Source: Elusimicrobiota bacterium | GTDB taxonomy: Bacteria > Elusimicrobiota > Elusimicrobia > Elusimicrobiales > Elusimicrobiaceae | DNA length: 64,000 nt | Assembly: GCA_023398295.1 (NCBI GenBank) | Contig: JAEWSL010000010.1 | Coordinates: 3,994-67,993, forward strand | Direction: 5' to 3' | Shown: piece by piece, positions 24,676 to 32,630 of the stretch | How positions within the stretch are numbered: the first letter of the stretch is position 1 | Layout of the letters: the number at the start of each line of letters is the position of its first letter | Made by a program: the position numbers and the translations under genes | The notes under the pieces: model-generated | What the model saw: only the letters and a program-made list of their open reading frames with translations | Databases searched by the model: none | Told to the model about the DNA's origin: nothing

Positions 24676-25519
24676 ACTTTACCTCCACGCCGTATTTTTG
24701 TTTAAGAGAATTCAAATAGGCGTCCTGTTTTTGTTTTTCTAAAATTTGCTGTATCTTGTCTTTAGCCTGAGGATAACTTAAGGCCTCTTCCCCTGTTTTC
24801 ATTATTATATGAAATCCGTGCGCTGTTTTGAAGAACCCCTGCACCTGCATGACCGGCGTGTTGGCCGCGGCAATTTCAATTTCGGCGATATATTCGCCGG
24901 GGATAAAAGGCTCCAGACGGCCGCCGTTATCTTTGGTAACGGGATCTATGGAAAATTTTTTCACCGCCTCTAAAAACCGCGCCTGAGAAGCGCCTTTTAA
25001 CTGTTTTGTCAAATCTGCGGCAAGCTGCGCGTCTGTCACTAAAATCTGCAAAAGAGAAATTTGATAAGGATACTTTTTGTAATAGGCTTTTATTTCTTCT
25101 TCTGAAACGGAGGTTACTCCCTCTTTTTTAAGCTTCTCGCTTAGCATAGACAGCAGCATAAATTCTTTTGCCGCAGCAAAGTTTTGCTTAAGCTGTTCCT
25201 GTAAGTCATCTACCTGTTTTTGATAGCCTTCGTCCTTATCAAGCCCTTCGTTTTGCGCCTCTTTAAGAAAAAGCCTTTCGCTTATGATAAGGTCCAAAAA
25301 GTTATCCCTGCCGACGGGCGTTTTGATAAAAGAGGAGAAATCCTCATCTAAGTTCTGCGCCTTTTTATCAAAATCTTCCTGGGTAATTTCTTCCCCCCCG
25401 ACTTTGGCCAAAACCCCCGTTTCCGTCAAAGTTTGGGAGGAGTAGTCTTCCTCTCCCGCATTAGAACAGGCGCACAAACATAAAACTGAAAAAAGAGAGA
25501 TTAGAAAATATTTTGCCAT
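24662..25519 (-). CDS. Parvulin-type PPIase lipoprotein (PrsA/SurA-like)
   Basis: 285 residues. Lipoprotein signal with lipobox LCAC (lipidated Cys18). SurA_N-like region (LAKVGGEEITQEDFDKKAQN; FLDLIISERLFLKEAQNEG) followed by a rotamase domain (YQISLLQILVTDAQLA ... FSIDPVTKDNGGRLEPFIPGEYI ... GFFKTAHGFHIIMKTGEE). Probably anchored in a membrane facing the periplasm and acting with the neighbouring SurA-like protein in envelope protein folding. Overlapping gene pair suggests coordinated translation. Confidence 0.85.
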   Translation of the reverse strand: MAKYFLISLFSVLCLCACSNAGEEDYSSQTLTETGVLAKVGGEEITQEDFDKKAQNLDEDFSSFIKTPVGRDNFLDLIISERLFLKEAQNEGLDKDEGYQKQVDDLQEQLKQNFAAAKEFMLLSMLSEKLKKEGVTSVSEEEIKAYYKKYPYQISLLQILVTDAQLAADLTKQLKGASQARFLEAVKKFSIDPVTKDNGGRLEPFIPGEYIAEIEIAAANTPVMQVQGFFKTAHGFHIIMKTGEEALSYPQAKDKIQQILEKQKQDAYLNSLKQKYGVEVKYESK

Positions 25520-25554
25520 ATGTTAAAGTTTAGCATTTTTACCAAAAATCCGCC

Positions 25555-26532
25555 TTACATATCCTCAAGTCTTGCTATTCTCTCCTCAACGGGGGGGTGC
25601 GTCGCGCCAAGGCCCATAAGCATGGAAAAACAGCCCGCCCCTTTACCGTCTTTGTCGGCGGAGGCGTCTTCAATGCACATAGCCGACATCAAAGGCAGGG
25701 AGTCAAGACTTTCAACGCGGCTGTCGTGGCTGATTTTTGCAAGCGCGTTCGCCAGAGCGCGCGGATTTCTGGTCAGAAGAGCGGCCGTTGCGTCGGCCTG
25801 AAATTCCCTGTTGCGCGAAAGCGCGTACTGCACCAAAGGCAATATAAGAAACCCGTATACTAAAAATAAAATCCCCAGAGCCATAAAAATAAGCTGGATG
25901 CGGCCGCCGCCTTTTCTGCTCCTGCCGCCCGAGCTGGAGGACATAAAAGTCATTCTAAACATAAGCTGCCCCAAAAAGGTAAGTATTCCTATGCCGGTAA
26001 CCGTTAAAAGCATAAGCCGTATGTCGCGATTGCCTATGTGCGACATTTCGTGAGCCGTAACGCCCTCCAGCTCGCTTCGGTCAAGCAGGGACACTATGCC
26101 TGTTGTGAAGGCTATGGAGGCCTTGGCGGGACTGCGGCCCGTTGCAAAAGCATTGGCGGAATTATCTTCAATGAGGAAAACGCGCGGTACGGGAAGACCG
26201 GCCGTAATCGCCGTGTTTTCAACGAGGCTGTAAAGCTCCGGAAAGTCTTGGCGGGAAATTTCTTTTGCGCCGGAGCTTGAAAGCATAATTTCATCTCCGC
26301 TGAAATAGCTTATAAGCAGCCAAAAAACGCCCGCGACAAAAACAAGCGGCAGATATTTAAACGCGATTGTCCGCGTTAAATCCCGAATGCTGTAGTGTAT
26401 ATCCGGATTATAAATCAGGCCGGCCACAACCCAAACCGACAGAAAAGCAAGCGACACTATCAGAACCAAAAAGGCAAAAACCAACAGCACGGTTCTTACG
26501 TTATTTTCCTTAATGTGGTCGTATATGGTCAT
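25555..26532 (-). CDS. htpX: HtpX-like membrane zinc metalloprotease (M48)
   Basis: 325 residues. Two N-terminal membrane segments (about 13-40 and 60-77), cytoplasmic catalytic site HEMSHIGNRD with His161, Glu162 and His165, a second hydrophobic hairpin (172-193, 210-235) and the third zinc ligand Glu in SRNREFQADA. NAFATGRSPAKASIAFTTG is the usual HtpX substrate-groove block. A glycine/serine-rich loop separates the membrane segments. HtpX degrades damaged membrane proteins. Downstream of lemA, the common lemA-htpX pairing. Confidence 0.92.
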   Translation of the reverse strand: MTIYDHIKENNVRTVLLVFAFLVLIVSLAFLSVWVVAGLIYNPDIHYSIRDLTRTIAFKYLPLVFVAGVFWLLISYFSGDEIMLSSSGAKEISRQDFPELYSLVENTAITAGLPVPRVFLIEDNSANAFATGRSPAKASIAFTTGIVSLLDRSELEGVTAHEMSHIGNRDIRLMLLTVTGIGILTFLGQLMFRMTFMSSSSGGRSRKGGGRIQLIFMALGILFLVYGFLILPLVQYALSRNREFQADATAALLTRNPRALANALAKISHDSRVESLDSLPLMSAMCIEDASADKDGKGAGCFSMLMGLGATHPPVEERIARLEDM

Positions 26533-26556
26533 TTGCTTGACGCAGTCTTATATAAT

Positions 26557-27126
26557 TTAGAACTTGACTGCTACGGGTTTTTTAGCGGCCTCGGCCTCGC
26601 TCTCATCAAGTTCAAAAAATTCCTGCATGGAAAAATTAAAATGCTTTGCAATTATATTGCTGGGGAACATTTCAATTTTATTGTTTAGAGCCAGAACATT
26701 GGTATTGTAGAAACGGCGGGAGGCTTTTATGCGGTCCTCCGTATCGGTAAGCTCAAACTGGAGTTTCATAAAATTCTCGTTTGCTTTAAGCTGCGGATAA
26801 TTTTCGCTTAAAGCAAAGAGACTCTTTAACGTACCGCTTAAAATATTTTCGGCGGCGGCCTGCTCTTTGGGAGAGCCGTGCGTATCCATCGCCATATTGC
26901 GCGCCTGTATAACCTTTTCCAGCGTTCCGCTTTCGTGCGCGGCGTAGCCCTTTACGGTTTCCACTAAATTGGGTATTAAATCATAGCGGCGTTTCATCTG
27001 CACCTCAATGTCGCTCCACGCCTCTTTAACGCGATTCTTCAAAACTATTAAATCATTATAGGCCGCAACTGCGTAAATGCCTAAACCTAAAACTATCAGT
27101 ACTATCAACGACAAAAATATAGCCAT
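26557..27126 (-). CDS. lemA: LemA family protein
   Basis: 189 residues. N-terminal membrane anchor (1-22), then YNDLIVLKNRVKEAWSDIEVQMKRRYDLIPNLVETVKGYAAHE, the signature of LemA, and ENYPQLKANENFMKLQFELTDTEDRIKASRRFYN at the C-terminal half. LemA proteins are coiled-coil membrane proteins of uncertain function, usually next to htpX, as here (24-base gap). The partner relation to HtpX is inferred from context. Confidence 0.93.
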   Translation of the reverse strand: MAIFLSLIVLIVLGLGIYAVAAYNDLIVLKNRVKEAWSDIEVQMKRRYDLIPNLVETVKGYAAHESGTLEKVIQARNMAMDTHGSPKEQAAAENILSGTLKSLFALSENYPQLKANENFMKLQFELTDTEDRIKASRRFYNTNVLALNNKIEMFPSNIIAKHFNFSMQEFFELDESEAEAAKKPVAVKF

Positions 27127-27241
27127 ACATCCTCCTGTCAGTTCTTTCTTACATTTAACAATATTTTTTTAACGTTTGCACAAACTTTCGCAAGAAAAGC
27201 GCGCACTCTTTGCTTTTGCGCAAAACGCGTATAAAAGCCTA

Positions 27242-27271
27242 TTTCCCGTCCTGCGCATAAAGTAGTATAAT
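27242..27271 (+). promoter_or_regulatory. Candidate promoter for the M24 peptidase-efp run
   Basis: Perfect -10 TATAAT (27266-27271) with a weak -35 TTTCCC (27242-27247) and an 18-nt spacer, 28 bases before the ATG at 27300. AGAGGTG serves as ribosome binding site. Confidence 0.5.
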
Positions 27272-27299
27272 ATTAAAATAATTAAAGAGGTGTCCCCTT

Positions 27300-28352
27300 A
27301 TGAAAAAACTTGACGGACAGAAACTTGCCATTCTAAACAAAATACTGAAAAATAATAAGCTGGACGGCATAGTTATCTCGGACCCCGCGGACAGACAGTA
27401 CCTGGTCGGAGAAATCTTTGTATCAGACGAGGCCATTATTCTCTTTCATAAAAAAGGCGTTTATATTACCTCGCGCAGTCTTTATGTGCCGGTAGTCCGC
27501 GCCAGATATCCAGAAATAGAAATTGACGCCTGCGATGAAAACCGCCACCTCCAAATAATAAAAAAAGCAGAGGAGCTTAAACTCAAAAAAGTAGGCTTTG
27601 ATTTGGGAAAAGAATCTTACCTCGCAGGTAAAACTTACAAGGAAAACGGCTTCGTTGAAACACCCTCCCTGATAGCGCAGGCAAGAATTTCCAAAACAAA
27701 AGGAGAACTCCGGCGCATGGCCGCAGCCGCCCAAGCCGCTTACGGCGCAATGGAACATATAAAATCCGTCCTTGAAGTCGGCATGACGGAGCTTGAGGCC
27801 GCCATGGAACTTGAAAAATTTATGAAACAGCAGGGGGCAAAATCCTTCCCGTTTAACGCTATAGTAGCCTTCGGCCCAAACAGCGCAAGCCCGCATCACG
27901 TAACCGGCTCCGATAAACTTAAAAAGAATATGGTCGTGCTTATGGACTACGGCTGCGTGATAAACGGTTATTCCTCCGATATTACGCGCACTTTTTGGTT
28001 CGGGGACAAAGAACCTTGCGAATTTACTAAAATTTTCAATATCGTTAAAGGCGCGCATGACGAAGTCGTAAAAAAAGCCAGATACGCAATGACCGGGGCG
28101 CAAATTGATAATATTGCGCGGAAATATATTTCAAAGTACGGCTACGGGCAATATTTCACGCACGGCGTCGGACACGGCGTCGGCATGGAGAATCACGAGG
28201 AAGCATATATAAATCAGCAGAACAGAACCAAGAAAATCCTTGACAATTATTGCTTCAGCGTGGAACCGGGCATTTATCTTGAAGGCAGCTTCGGCGTACG
28301 CTATGAAGACTGCTTTTATATGACTAAAAAAGGAATTAAAATAATAAAATAA
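27300..28352 (+). CDS. M24 family aminopeptidase (Xaa-Pro peptidase), copy 1
   Basis: 350 residues. N-terminal creatinase-like domain (1-130) and C-terminal pita-bread domain with all dimetal ligands: Asp216 (MDYGC), Asp227 (SSDITRTFWFG), His292 (HGVGHGVG), Glu322 (VEPGIY) and Glu336 (RYED). HH at 199-200 is the usual substrate-binding position. Likely removes N-terminal residues before proline or cleaves Xaa-Pro dipeptides in the cytoplasm. Followed by a paralogue with a one-base stop/start overlap (TAATG) and then efp, a common pepP/pepQ-efp arrangement. Confidence 0.92.
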   Translation: MKKLDGQKLAILNKILKNNKLDGIVISDPADRQYLVGEIFVSDEAIILFHKKGVYITSRSLYVPVVRARYPEIEIDACDENRHLQIIKKAEELKLKKVGFDLGKESYLAGKTYKENGFVETPSLIAQARISKTKGELRRMAAAAQAAYGAMEHIKSVLEVGMTELEAAMELEKFMKQQGAKSFPFNAIVAFGPNSASPHHVTGSDKLKKNMVVLMDYGCVINGYSSDITRTFWFGDKEPCEFTKIFNIVKGAHDEVVKKARYAMTGAQIDNIARKYISKYGYGQYFTHGVGHGVGMENHEEAYINQQNRTKKILDNYCFSVEPGIYLEGSFGVRYEDCFYMTKKGIKIIK

Positions 28353-29419
28353 TGAAAATAAATCCCCAAAAACTGAATAACTTTCGGGCCCTGCTTAAAA
28401 AAAGAGGGTTTGAGGGTTTTGCCGTAACAGACGCCCAAAGCATAAATTTTATTACGGACTTTTTCTTCAGCGGGCCGCGCGACGCTTTGCTTTTAATTAC
28501 GCAGAAAAAAGCTTATTGCTTTACAAAACCGCTTTACATAATTGACCTTAAAAAAAGCGCGCCGCAGCTTACTCTAATTAACAGCCTTGACGCGCGCGAT
28601 ATAGTAAAAAAAGCAAAGGAACTTAAGCTTAAAAAATGCGCCTTTGATTCCCTTCAGGTAACTTTTGCCGATGGGGATATCCTCAAAAAAGGCGGTTTTA
28701 CGCCTAAAGAAAATTTTTTACTGTACTCCCGCGCGGTAAAAACCCCGTGCGAGATTGCGAAAATCAAAAAGGCCTGCGCTATTTCAGCCGCGGCGTACGA
28801 AGAATTCAAAACCTGGCTTAAAAGCGGCGTAAGCGAAATTGAGGCCGCTAAAAAAATAGAAGAACTGATGGCAAAACGCGGCGGCAGGGACCTTGCTTTT
28901 GAAACTATAGCCGCCTTCGGCAAAAACACCGCAAACCCTCATCACGCGCCGTCAAAAAATAGGCTTAAGAAAAATCAGCCCGTTTTGATTGACTACGGCT
29001 GCAGATACGACGGCTACTGTTCCGATATTACGCGCACATTTTGGTTTGGGGATAAATGTCCCGAGGATTTTTGCGACGCTTTGCAAACGGTGCAAAAATC
29101 TTACGAAGCGGCCCTCAAAGCGGTTAAACCGGAGATGAAAGCCTCCGCCGCGGATAAAATTTGCAGAGATTTTTTTGAAAGTCAAAAAAAAGGTCTTTCA
29201 AAATATTTCATACACAGCACGGGCCATTCCTTGGGCGCGCTGATACACGAGCGCCCTTTGCTCTCGTCCGTAAGCCCCGACGTGTTGGAGGAAAATAACG
29301 TTTTCTCCATAGAACCGGGCCTCTATTTTGAAAATAAGTTCGGCGTTAGGTGGGAGGATACGGTCCTGCTCACAAAAAACGGCGCTGAAATTTTAACAAA
29401 ATCTAAAAAAGCAGTTTAG
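28352..29419 (+). CDS. M24 family aminopeptidase (Xaa-Pro peptidase), copy 2
   Basis: 355 residues, a diverged paralogue of the preceding gene. Metal ligands Asp214 (IDYGC), Asp225 (CSDITRTFWFG), His292 (STGHSLG), Glu321 (IEPGLY) and Glu335 (RWED) are intact, so the enzyme should be active. Differences are concentrated in the N-terminal domain and the HxxGH loop (IHSTGHSLGALIHERP against THGVGHGVGMENHEE), which argues for a different peptide preference. Translation start overlaps the previous stop as TAATG. Fourteen-base gap to efp. Confidence 0.92.
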   Translation: MKINPQKLNNFRALLKKRGFEGFAVTDAQSINFITDFFFSGPRDALLLITQKKAYCFTKPLYIIDLKKSAPQLTLINSLDARDIVKKAKELKLKKCAFDSLQVTFADGDILKKGGFTPKENFLLYSRAVKTPCEIAKIKKACAISAAAYEEFKTWLKSGVSEIEAAKKIEELMAKRGGRDLAFETIAAFGKNTANPHHAPSKNRLKKNQPVLIDYGCRYDGYCSDITRTFWFGDKCPEDFCDALQTVQKSYEAALKAVKPEMKASAADKICRDFFESQKKGLSKYFIHSTGHSLGALIHERPLLSSVSPDVLEENNVFSIEPGLYFENKFGVRWEDTVLLTKNGAEILTKSKKAV

Positions 29420-29432
29420 GAGAACAGTTACT

Positions 29433-29999
29433 ATGATAGGAACGCCTGATTTCAGGGAAGGTTTAATTTTTGAAAACGAAAAGGGGGAATTGGTTGAAAT
29501 AATTGAGTATCAGCATCACCGCAAAAGCCAGGCAAGAGCCGTCGTGCGCGTAAAACTTAGAAACTTAAACACGGGCTCAATTATTGAAAGCAGTTACCGC
29601 CCCGAAGATAAATTTAAGGAAGTCAATATAGAAAAACGCCCGCATAATTTTATTTATAAAGAGGGCGATATGTACTACTTTATGGACGCCCAAACCTACG
29701 AGCAAATCGGAGTGCCCTCCGATAAAATGGGTCATCAGAGCAAATATCTTGTTGATAATATGGAGGCCATAGGCCTTTTTATTGACGGCAAACTTTTTAA
29801 TATAGAGCTGCCCGTTAAGGTGGATTTGAAAGTGGCTTCCACCGTCCCGGGAGTAAGAGGCGATACTGTATCTAACCTCACAAAGCCGGCAACGCTTGAG
29901 TCCGGCCTGGAAATTAAAGTGCCCCTTTTTATCAACGAGGGGGATAAAATCCGCATTGACACCAGAACGGATACTTATGTTGAAAGGGTTAACGATTAA
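29433..29999 (+). CDS. efp: Elongation factor P
   Basis: 188 residues, standard EF-P length with KOW-like domain I (1-65), OB domains II and III, and the C-terminal GDKIRIDTRTDTYVERV signature. It rescues ribosomes stalled at polyproline. Notable: the tip loop reads YQHHRKSQARAVVRVKLRN; aligned to PGKGQAFxR of other EF-Ps, the lysine that is normally beta-lysylated or hydroxylated corresponds to Gln33 (with Arg30-Lys31 nearby). The proline-rich proteins in this genome, such as the Gln/Pro-rich giant, make EF-P function relevant. Good ribosome binding site (AGGAGAACAG). The next gene begins inside its 3' end. Confidence 0.95.
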   Translation: MIGTPDFREGLIFENEKGELVEIIEYQHHRKSQARAVVRVKLRNLNTGSIIESSYRPEDKFKEVNIEKRPHNFIYKEGDMYYFMDAQTYEQIGVPSDKMGHQSKYLVDNMEAIGLFIDGKLFNIELPVKVDLKVASTVPGVRGDTVSNLTKPATLESGLEIKVPLFINEGDKIRIDTRTDTYVERVND

Positions 30000-30513
30000 A
30001 AACTTTTTTGCTTTGTCCCTCTTCCTCTTTTTCTGCGCGCGCTGCGCCTGCGCGCTTGAAATAACTTCTTTTGAAAAAGAGGACGACGGCGAAGCTTCCG
30101 TAGTGTTTTGCTCAAACATAAAAGTGCTTAATATCGGTTTTGAGCAATCATCCTACGGCAGCGCGGTTATTATGCCAAGAGAACTGGGCGGTTATAAAAA
30201 TATAATTATGCCGTCTGAAACTTTGGCAAAAAACATTGAACAATGTTTTTTGGGCAAATGCAAGAAAATTAAAAAATGCCAAAACGAAGTAAAACTCTCC
30301 ATCGTTAAAACAAAAGAAACTTTAGGCAGGCAGCTGCTGGTGGACGTTTCTTTTGACGACGAACTTATAGCAACCTTCTTCGTGACAAAATATATGCGCG
30401 GGCAGGATACTGTGCTGCGCGTTAAACCGCCGCAGGACCTTAAAATTACGGATAAAAAATATAAAGCTTTGGTAAGAAATTTTATCATCGCAAAAGTTAC
30501 GGATTTAATGTGA
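29977..30513 (+). CDS. Small exported protein, possibly SpoVG-like fold
   Basis: 178 residues from ATG 29977, which follows ACGG and overlaps the efp 3' end by 23 bases; longer upstream starts would lie inside efp and lack a signal peptide. Signal sequence of about 25 residues (LTIKNFFALSLFLFFCARCA). The mature part starts EITSFEKEDDGEASVVFCSNIKVL and has AVIMPRELGGYKNIIMP, a pattern resembling the SpoVG fold (strand-MPxxxxGxYxDIxxP); a second half with VDVSFDDELIATFFV is similar. This resemblance is weak and was judged by eye. Four cysteines in the mature part could form disulfides. Its stop overlaps the next gene start by 4 bases. Confidence 0.6.
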   Translation: MLKGLTIKNFFALSLFLFFCARCACALEITSFEKEDDGEASVVFCSNIKVLNIGFEQSSYGSAVIMPRELGGYKNIIMPSETLAKNIEQCFLGKCKKIKKCQNEVKLSIVKTKETLGRQLLVDVSFDDELIATFFVTKYMRGQDTVLRVKPPQDLKITDKKYKALVRNFIIAKVTDLM

Positions 30514-30851
30514 AATGCATAAATAAAACAAACGGCAAAACGCTGGCGCAGAATGTAGAGATTAGGGCCTCCTTCTTAGGACGGCTTATAGGGCTGCTGG
30601 GAAAAAAGGGGCTTAAAGAGGGCTGCGCCATCGTCTTAAAACCCTGCACGCAGATACACACTTTTTTTATGCTCTTTGCCATTGACGCCATTTTTATTTC
30701 GCGGGATTTTGAAGTTTTGCTGGTAATAGAAAATATGAAGCCGTGGCGGGTAAGCCCGTTTTTGATGAAAGCGGTCTATACCCTTGAAGCCGCCGGCGGA
30801 ACGCTTAAAGATAAAGTCAAGACAGGCGACAAAATAACTTTTGAAAATTAA
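30510..30851 (+). CDS. DUF192 family protein
   Basis: 113 residues, GTG start within ATGTGA so that it overlaps the previous stop. DUF192 pattern: VEIRASFLGRLIGLLGKKGLKEG, KPCTQIHTFFMLFAIDAIFIS, VLLVIENMKPWRVSP, and VYTLEAAGGTLKDKVKTGDKITF. DUF192 proteins are small beta-barrels of unknown role. Most other members are exported; this copy has no signal peptide, but the preceding coupled gene encodes an exported protein. Confidence 0.85.
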   Translation: MKCINKTNGKTLAQNVEIRASFLGRLIGLLGKKGLKEGCAIVLKPCTQIHTFFMLFAIDAIFISRDFEVLLVIENMKPWRVSPFLMKAVYTLEAAGGTLKDKVKTGDKITFEN

Positions 30852-30862
30852 GAGGTGCTTTT

Positions 30863-31591
30863 ATGAAAAAAATTATTTGCTTTGCATTTTTCCTTTCTCT
30901 TGCGGGCGCGGCTTTTGCCGAAACCTATACCTTTGACGACTTTCAAACGCATATAACGCGCGACAATTTGGAAGCTTTTGCAAAAGACGCCGGCGGGCTT
31001 TTGGGCTCGGGCGTCTTCAGCACGGGAAGAATTTTGGGATGGGGCGGTTTCCAGCTGGCCGTAAAAGGCGCCTATATGCCAAAGCCTTCAGACAAAAACA
31101 CCGCGCTTGGCTCGGATAAAAAAGAAATGTTCTATCCTTTTATACAAGGCGAAATTGGCCTGCCTTTCAGACTGGACGGGTTTATAAGAGCCTCTTCCTG
31201 GGACGGCCTTACGCTCGCCGGAGGCGGCCTAAAATGGGGTATTGTCCGCCCTCAGGATACGCTTTATACCTTCCAGCCTATGCTTACCGTAATGGCGCAA
31301 AACGGAGTGCATAAGGCCTTTTCTCTTACGCAGTACAGCGCAAATTTTGTGCTCTCTTTCAAGCTGCCTTACGTAGTGCCCTATATCGGCGCGGGGGCGG
31401 ATATAACTAAGGTTACCGTTGAAAGTTGTCAAAGCGATCCGACGCTTGTGGGCGAGCGCAAAAGCGTAACGACGCCGCGCGCCACTTTAGGCTTAAACGT
31501 CAAATTGCCCTCGTATATTGATTTGAGCGTGGCGGCCAATTACGTAAATTACGGCATAGGGGGAGAAGCTTCCCTGGGCGTACGCTTTTAA
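30863..31591 (+). CDS. Predicted outer-membrane beta-barrel protein
   Basis: 242 residues. Signal peptide 1-19 (ending AFA), then alternating amphipathic strands with Gly/aromatic content (GGFQLAVKGAYM; FIQGEIGLPFRLDGFIRAS; VVPYIGAGADITKV; IDLSVAANYVNYGIGGEASLGVRF), ending in Phe as many barrel proteins recognised by BAM do. Residues 20-60 look helical. Length suggests 8-10 strands. No family recognised. AGAGGTG ribosome binding site 12 bases after the DUF192 gene; 1 base before ogt. Confidence 0.65.
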   Translation: MKKIICFAFFLSLAGAAFAETYTFDDFQTHITRDNLEAFAKDAGGLLGSGVFSTGRILGWGGFQLAVKGAYMPKPSDKNTALGSDKKEMFYPFIQGEIGLPFRLDGFIRASSWDGLTLAGGGLKWGIVRPQDTLYTFQPMLTVMAQNGVHKAFSLTQYSANFVLSFKLPYVVPYIGAGADITKVTVESCQSDPTLVGERKSVTTPRATLGLNVKLPSYIDLSVAANYVNYGIGGEASLGVRF

Positions 31592-31592
31592 T

Positions 31593-32057
31593 ATGCAAAA
31601 ATATTTCCGTTACAAAACCAAAATTGGCTGGATTTATATAATTTCCGACGAGCGCGGTATTGCCGCCGTGTCCTTAAACAAGCTGCCAAAAGGTTTTGAG
31701 GGAATTGAAGAAGAAACTTATCTCTCCGACCAATGCGCGCAGGAATTGCAGGAATATATTGACGGTAAAAGAAAAGTTTTTACCGTGCCTCTGTCTTTCA
31801 AAGGAACCGCTTTTCAAGATAAAGTTTGGCAGGAACTTTGCAAAATTCCATACGGCCAAACCAAAACTTATGGGCAAATTGCGGCGGCCGCGGGCAATAA
31901 AAAAGGCGCGCGCGCAGTTGGCGGGGCCTGCAATAAAAATCCGCTTATGATAATTGTTCCGTGTCACCGCGTTGTGGGGACGGACGGCAAGCTTACGGGA
32001 TATGCCCTCGGCCTTAAACTGAAAAAACAATTGCTTAAATTAGAAACCCCCGAATAA
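31593..32057 (+). CDS. ogt: Methylated-DNA--protein-cysteine methyltransferase
   Basis: 154 residues, single-domain Ogt type. Transfers the alkyl group from O6-alkylguanine to its own cysteine in a suicide repair reaction. Active site IIVPCHRVVG with Cys124, helix-turn-helix with finger Arg107 (GARAVGGACNKNP), TAFQDKVWQELCKIPYGQTKTYGQIA upstream, and GYALGLKLKKQLLKLE at the end. No AdaA-like zinc domain. Last gene of the plus-strand run; the following gap holds repeat element C. Confidence 0.95.
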   Translation: MQKYFRYKTKIGWIYIISDERGIAAVSLNKLPKGFEGIEEETYLSDQCAQELQEYIDGKRKVFTVPLSFKGTAFQDKVWQELCKIPYGQTKTYGQIAAAAGNKKGARAVGGACNKNPLMIIVPCHRVVGTDGKLTGYALGLKLKKQLLKLETPE

Positions 32058-32062
32058 CAAAA

Positions 32063-32620
32063 CAACGTCATATGGTGTTAACGGCAGATATATCAGGCGC
32101 ACAATTTCCCCTTCTTTTGGTTGTGCGCTTGGGCGCACGCTCAACAAATTAGCTATTGTCCGCAAACTACAAGCTTCACTTCTTAGGTTTAACAGCAGGA
32201 ACTACAACGGAATAATTGAAGATTGCTTCAGAGCGCTCCTCACGATACAACCGTTCGTCACCTCGCGCAATGACGACCTTAATTGATAAGGGCAATAATG
32301 CGCGGCGAAGACGCGCATGCCGTTCGTTAAACGCTTATTTGTAATACCTTGTGTGATTTTTTGATTTTGGATGTATTTTTGATTTTTACGGAGCGCAGCG
32401 TACCAACGAAGAAGGGAGCAAAGCGACAACTCGGTACCAGAGAGCGTAGAGCACTAATCTTGCGTCCGCGCTGCCAAAGAACTTTTTAGTAAATTCTTTT
32501 TATTTTTTTTGTACGGGGATAGTAAGAGCTATCCTCTAGAAAAAATCAAAAATAGCCCAAAAGCAGGAAATTGTTCACCTGATATATCTGCCCCTAACAC
32601 CAAATCGCCGTTAGCCGTTG
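32063..32620. repeat. Intergenic repeat element C with 37-bp terminal inverted repeats
   Basis: About 558 bp filling the space between ogt and the convergent autotransporter gene. Left terminus 32073-32109 and right terminus 32566-32602 are inverted copies matching at 33 of 37 positions, both containing GGCAGATATATCAGG. Outside them lie related AACGGC-type flanks. Inside are GGTTGTGCGCTTGGGCGCAC, a degenerate form of the widespread GTCATTGCG...GAAGCAATC repeat (around 32217-32277), and ATACCTTGTGTGATTTTTTG with its partner AAAATCAAAAATAGCCCAAA, both shared with element B. No gene-like ORF. Structure resembles a MITE or compound palindromic repeat. Confidence 0.75.
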
Positions 32621-32630
32621 GAGAGAGAGT

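Noticed and set aside
32590..32620. Integron attC site suggested by AACACC...GTTAG near element C
   Set aside because: The core-site spacing and paired R/L boxes are absent, there is no gene cassette structure, and xerC is a housekeeping type.
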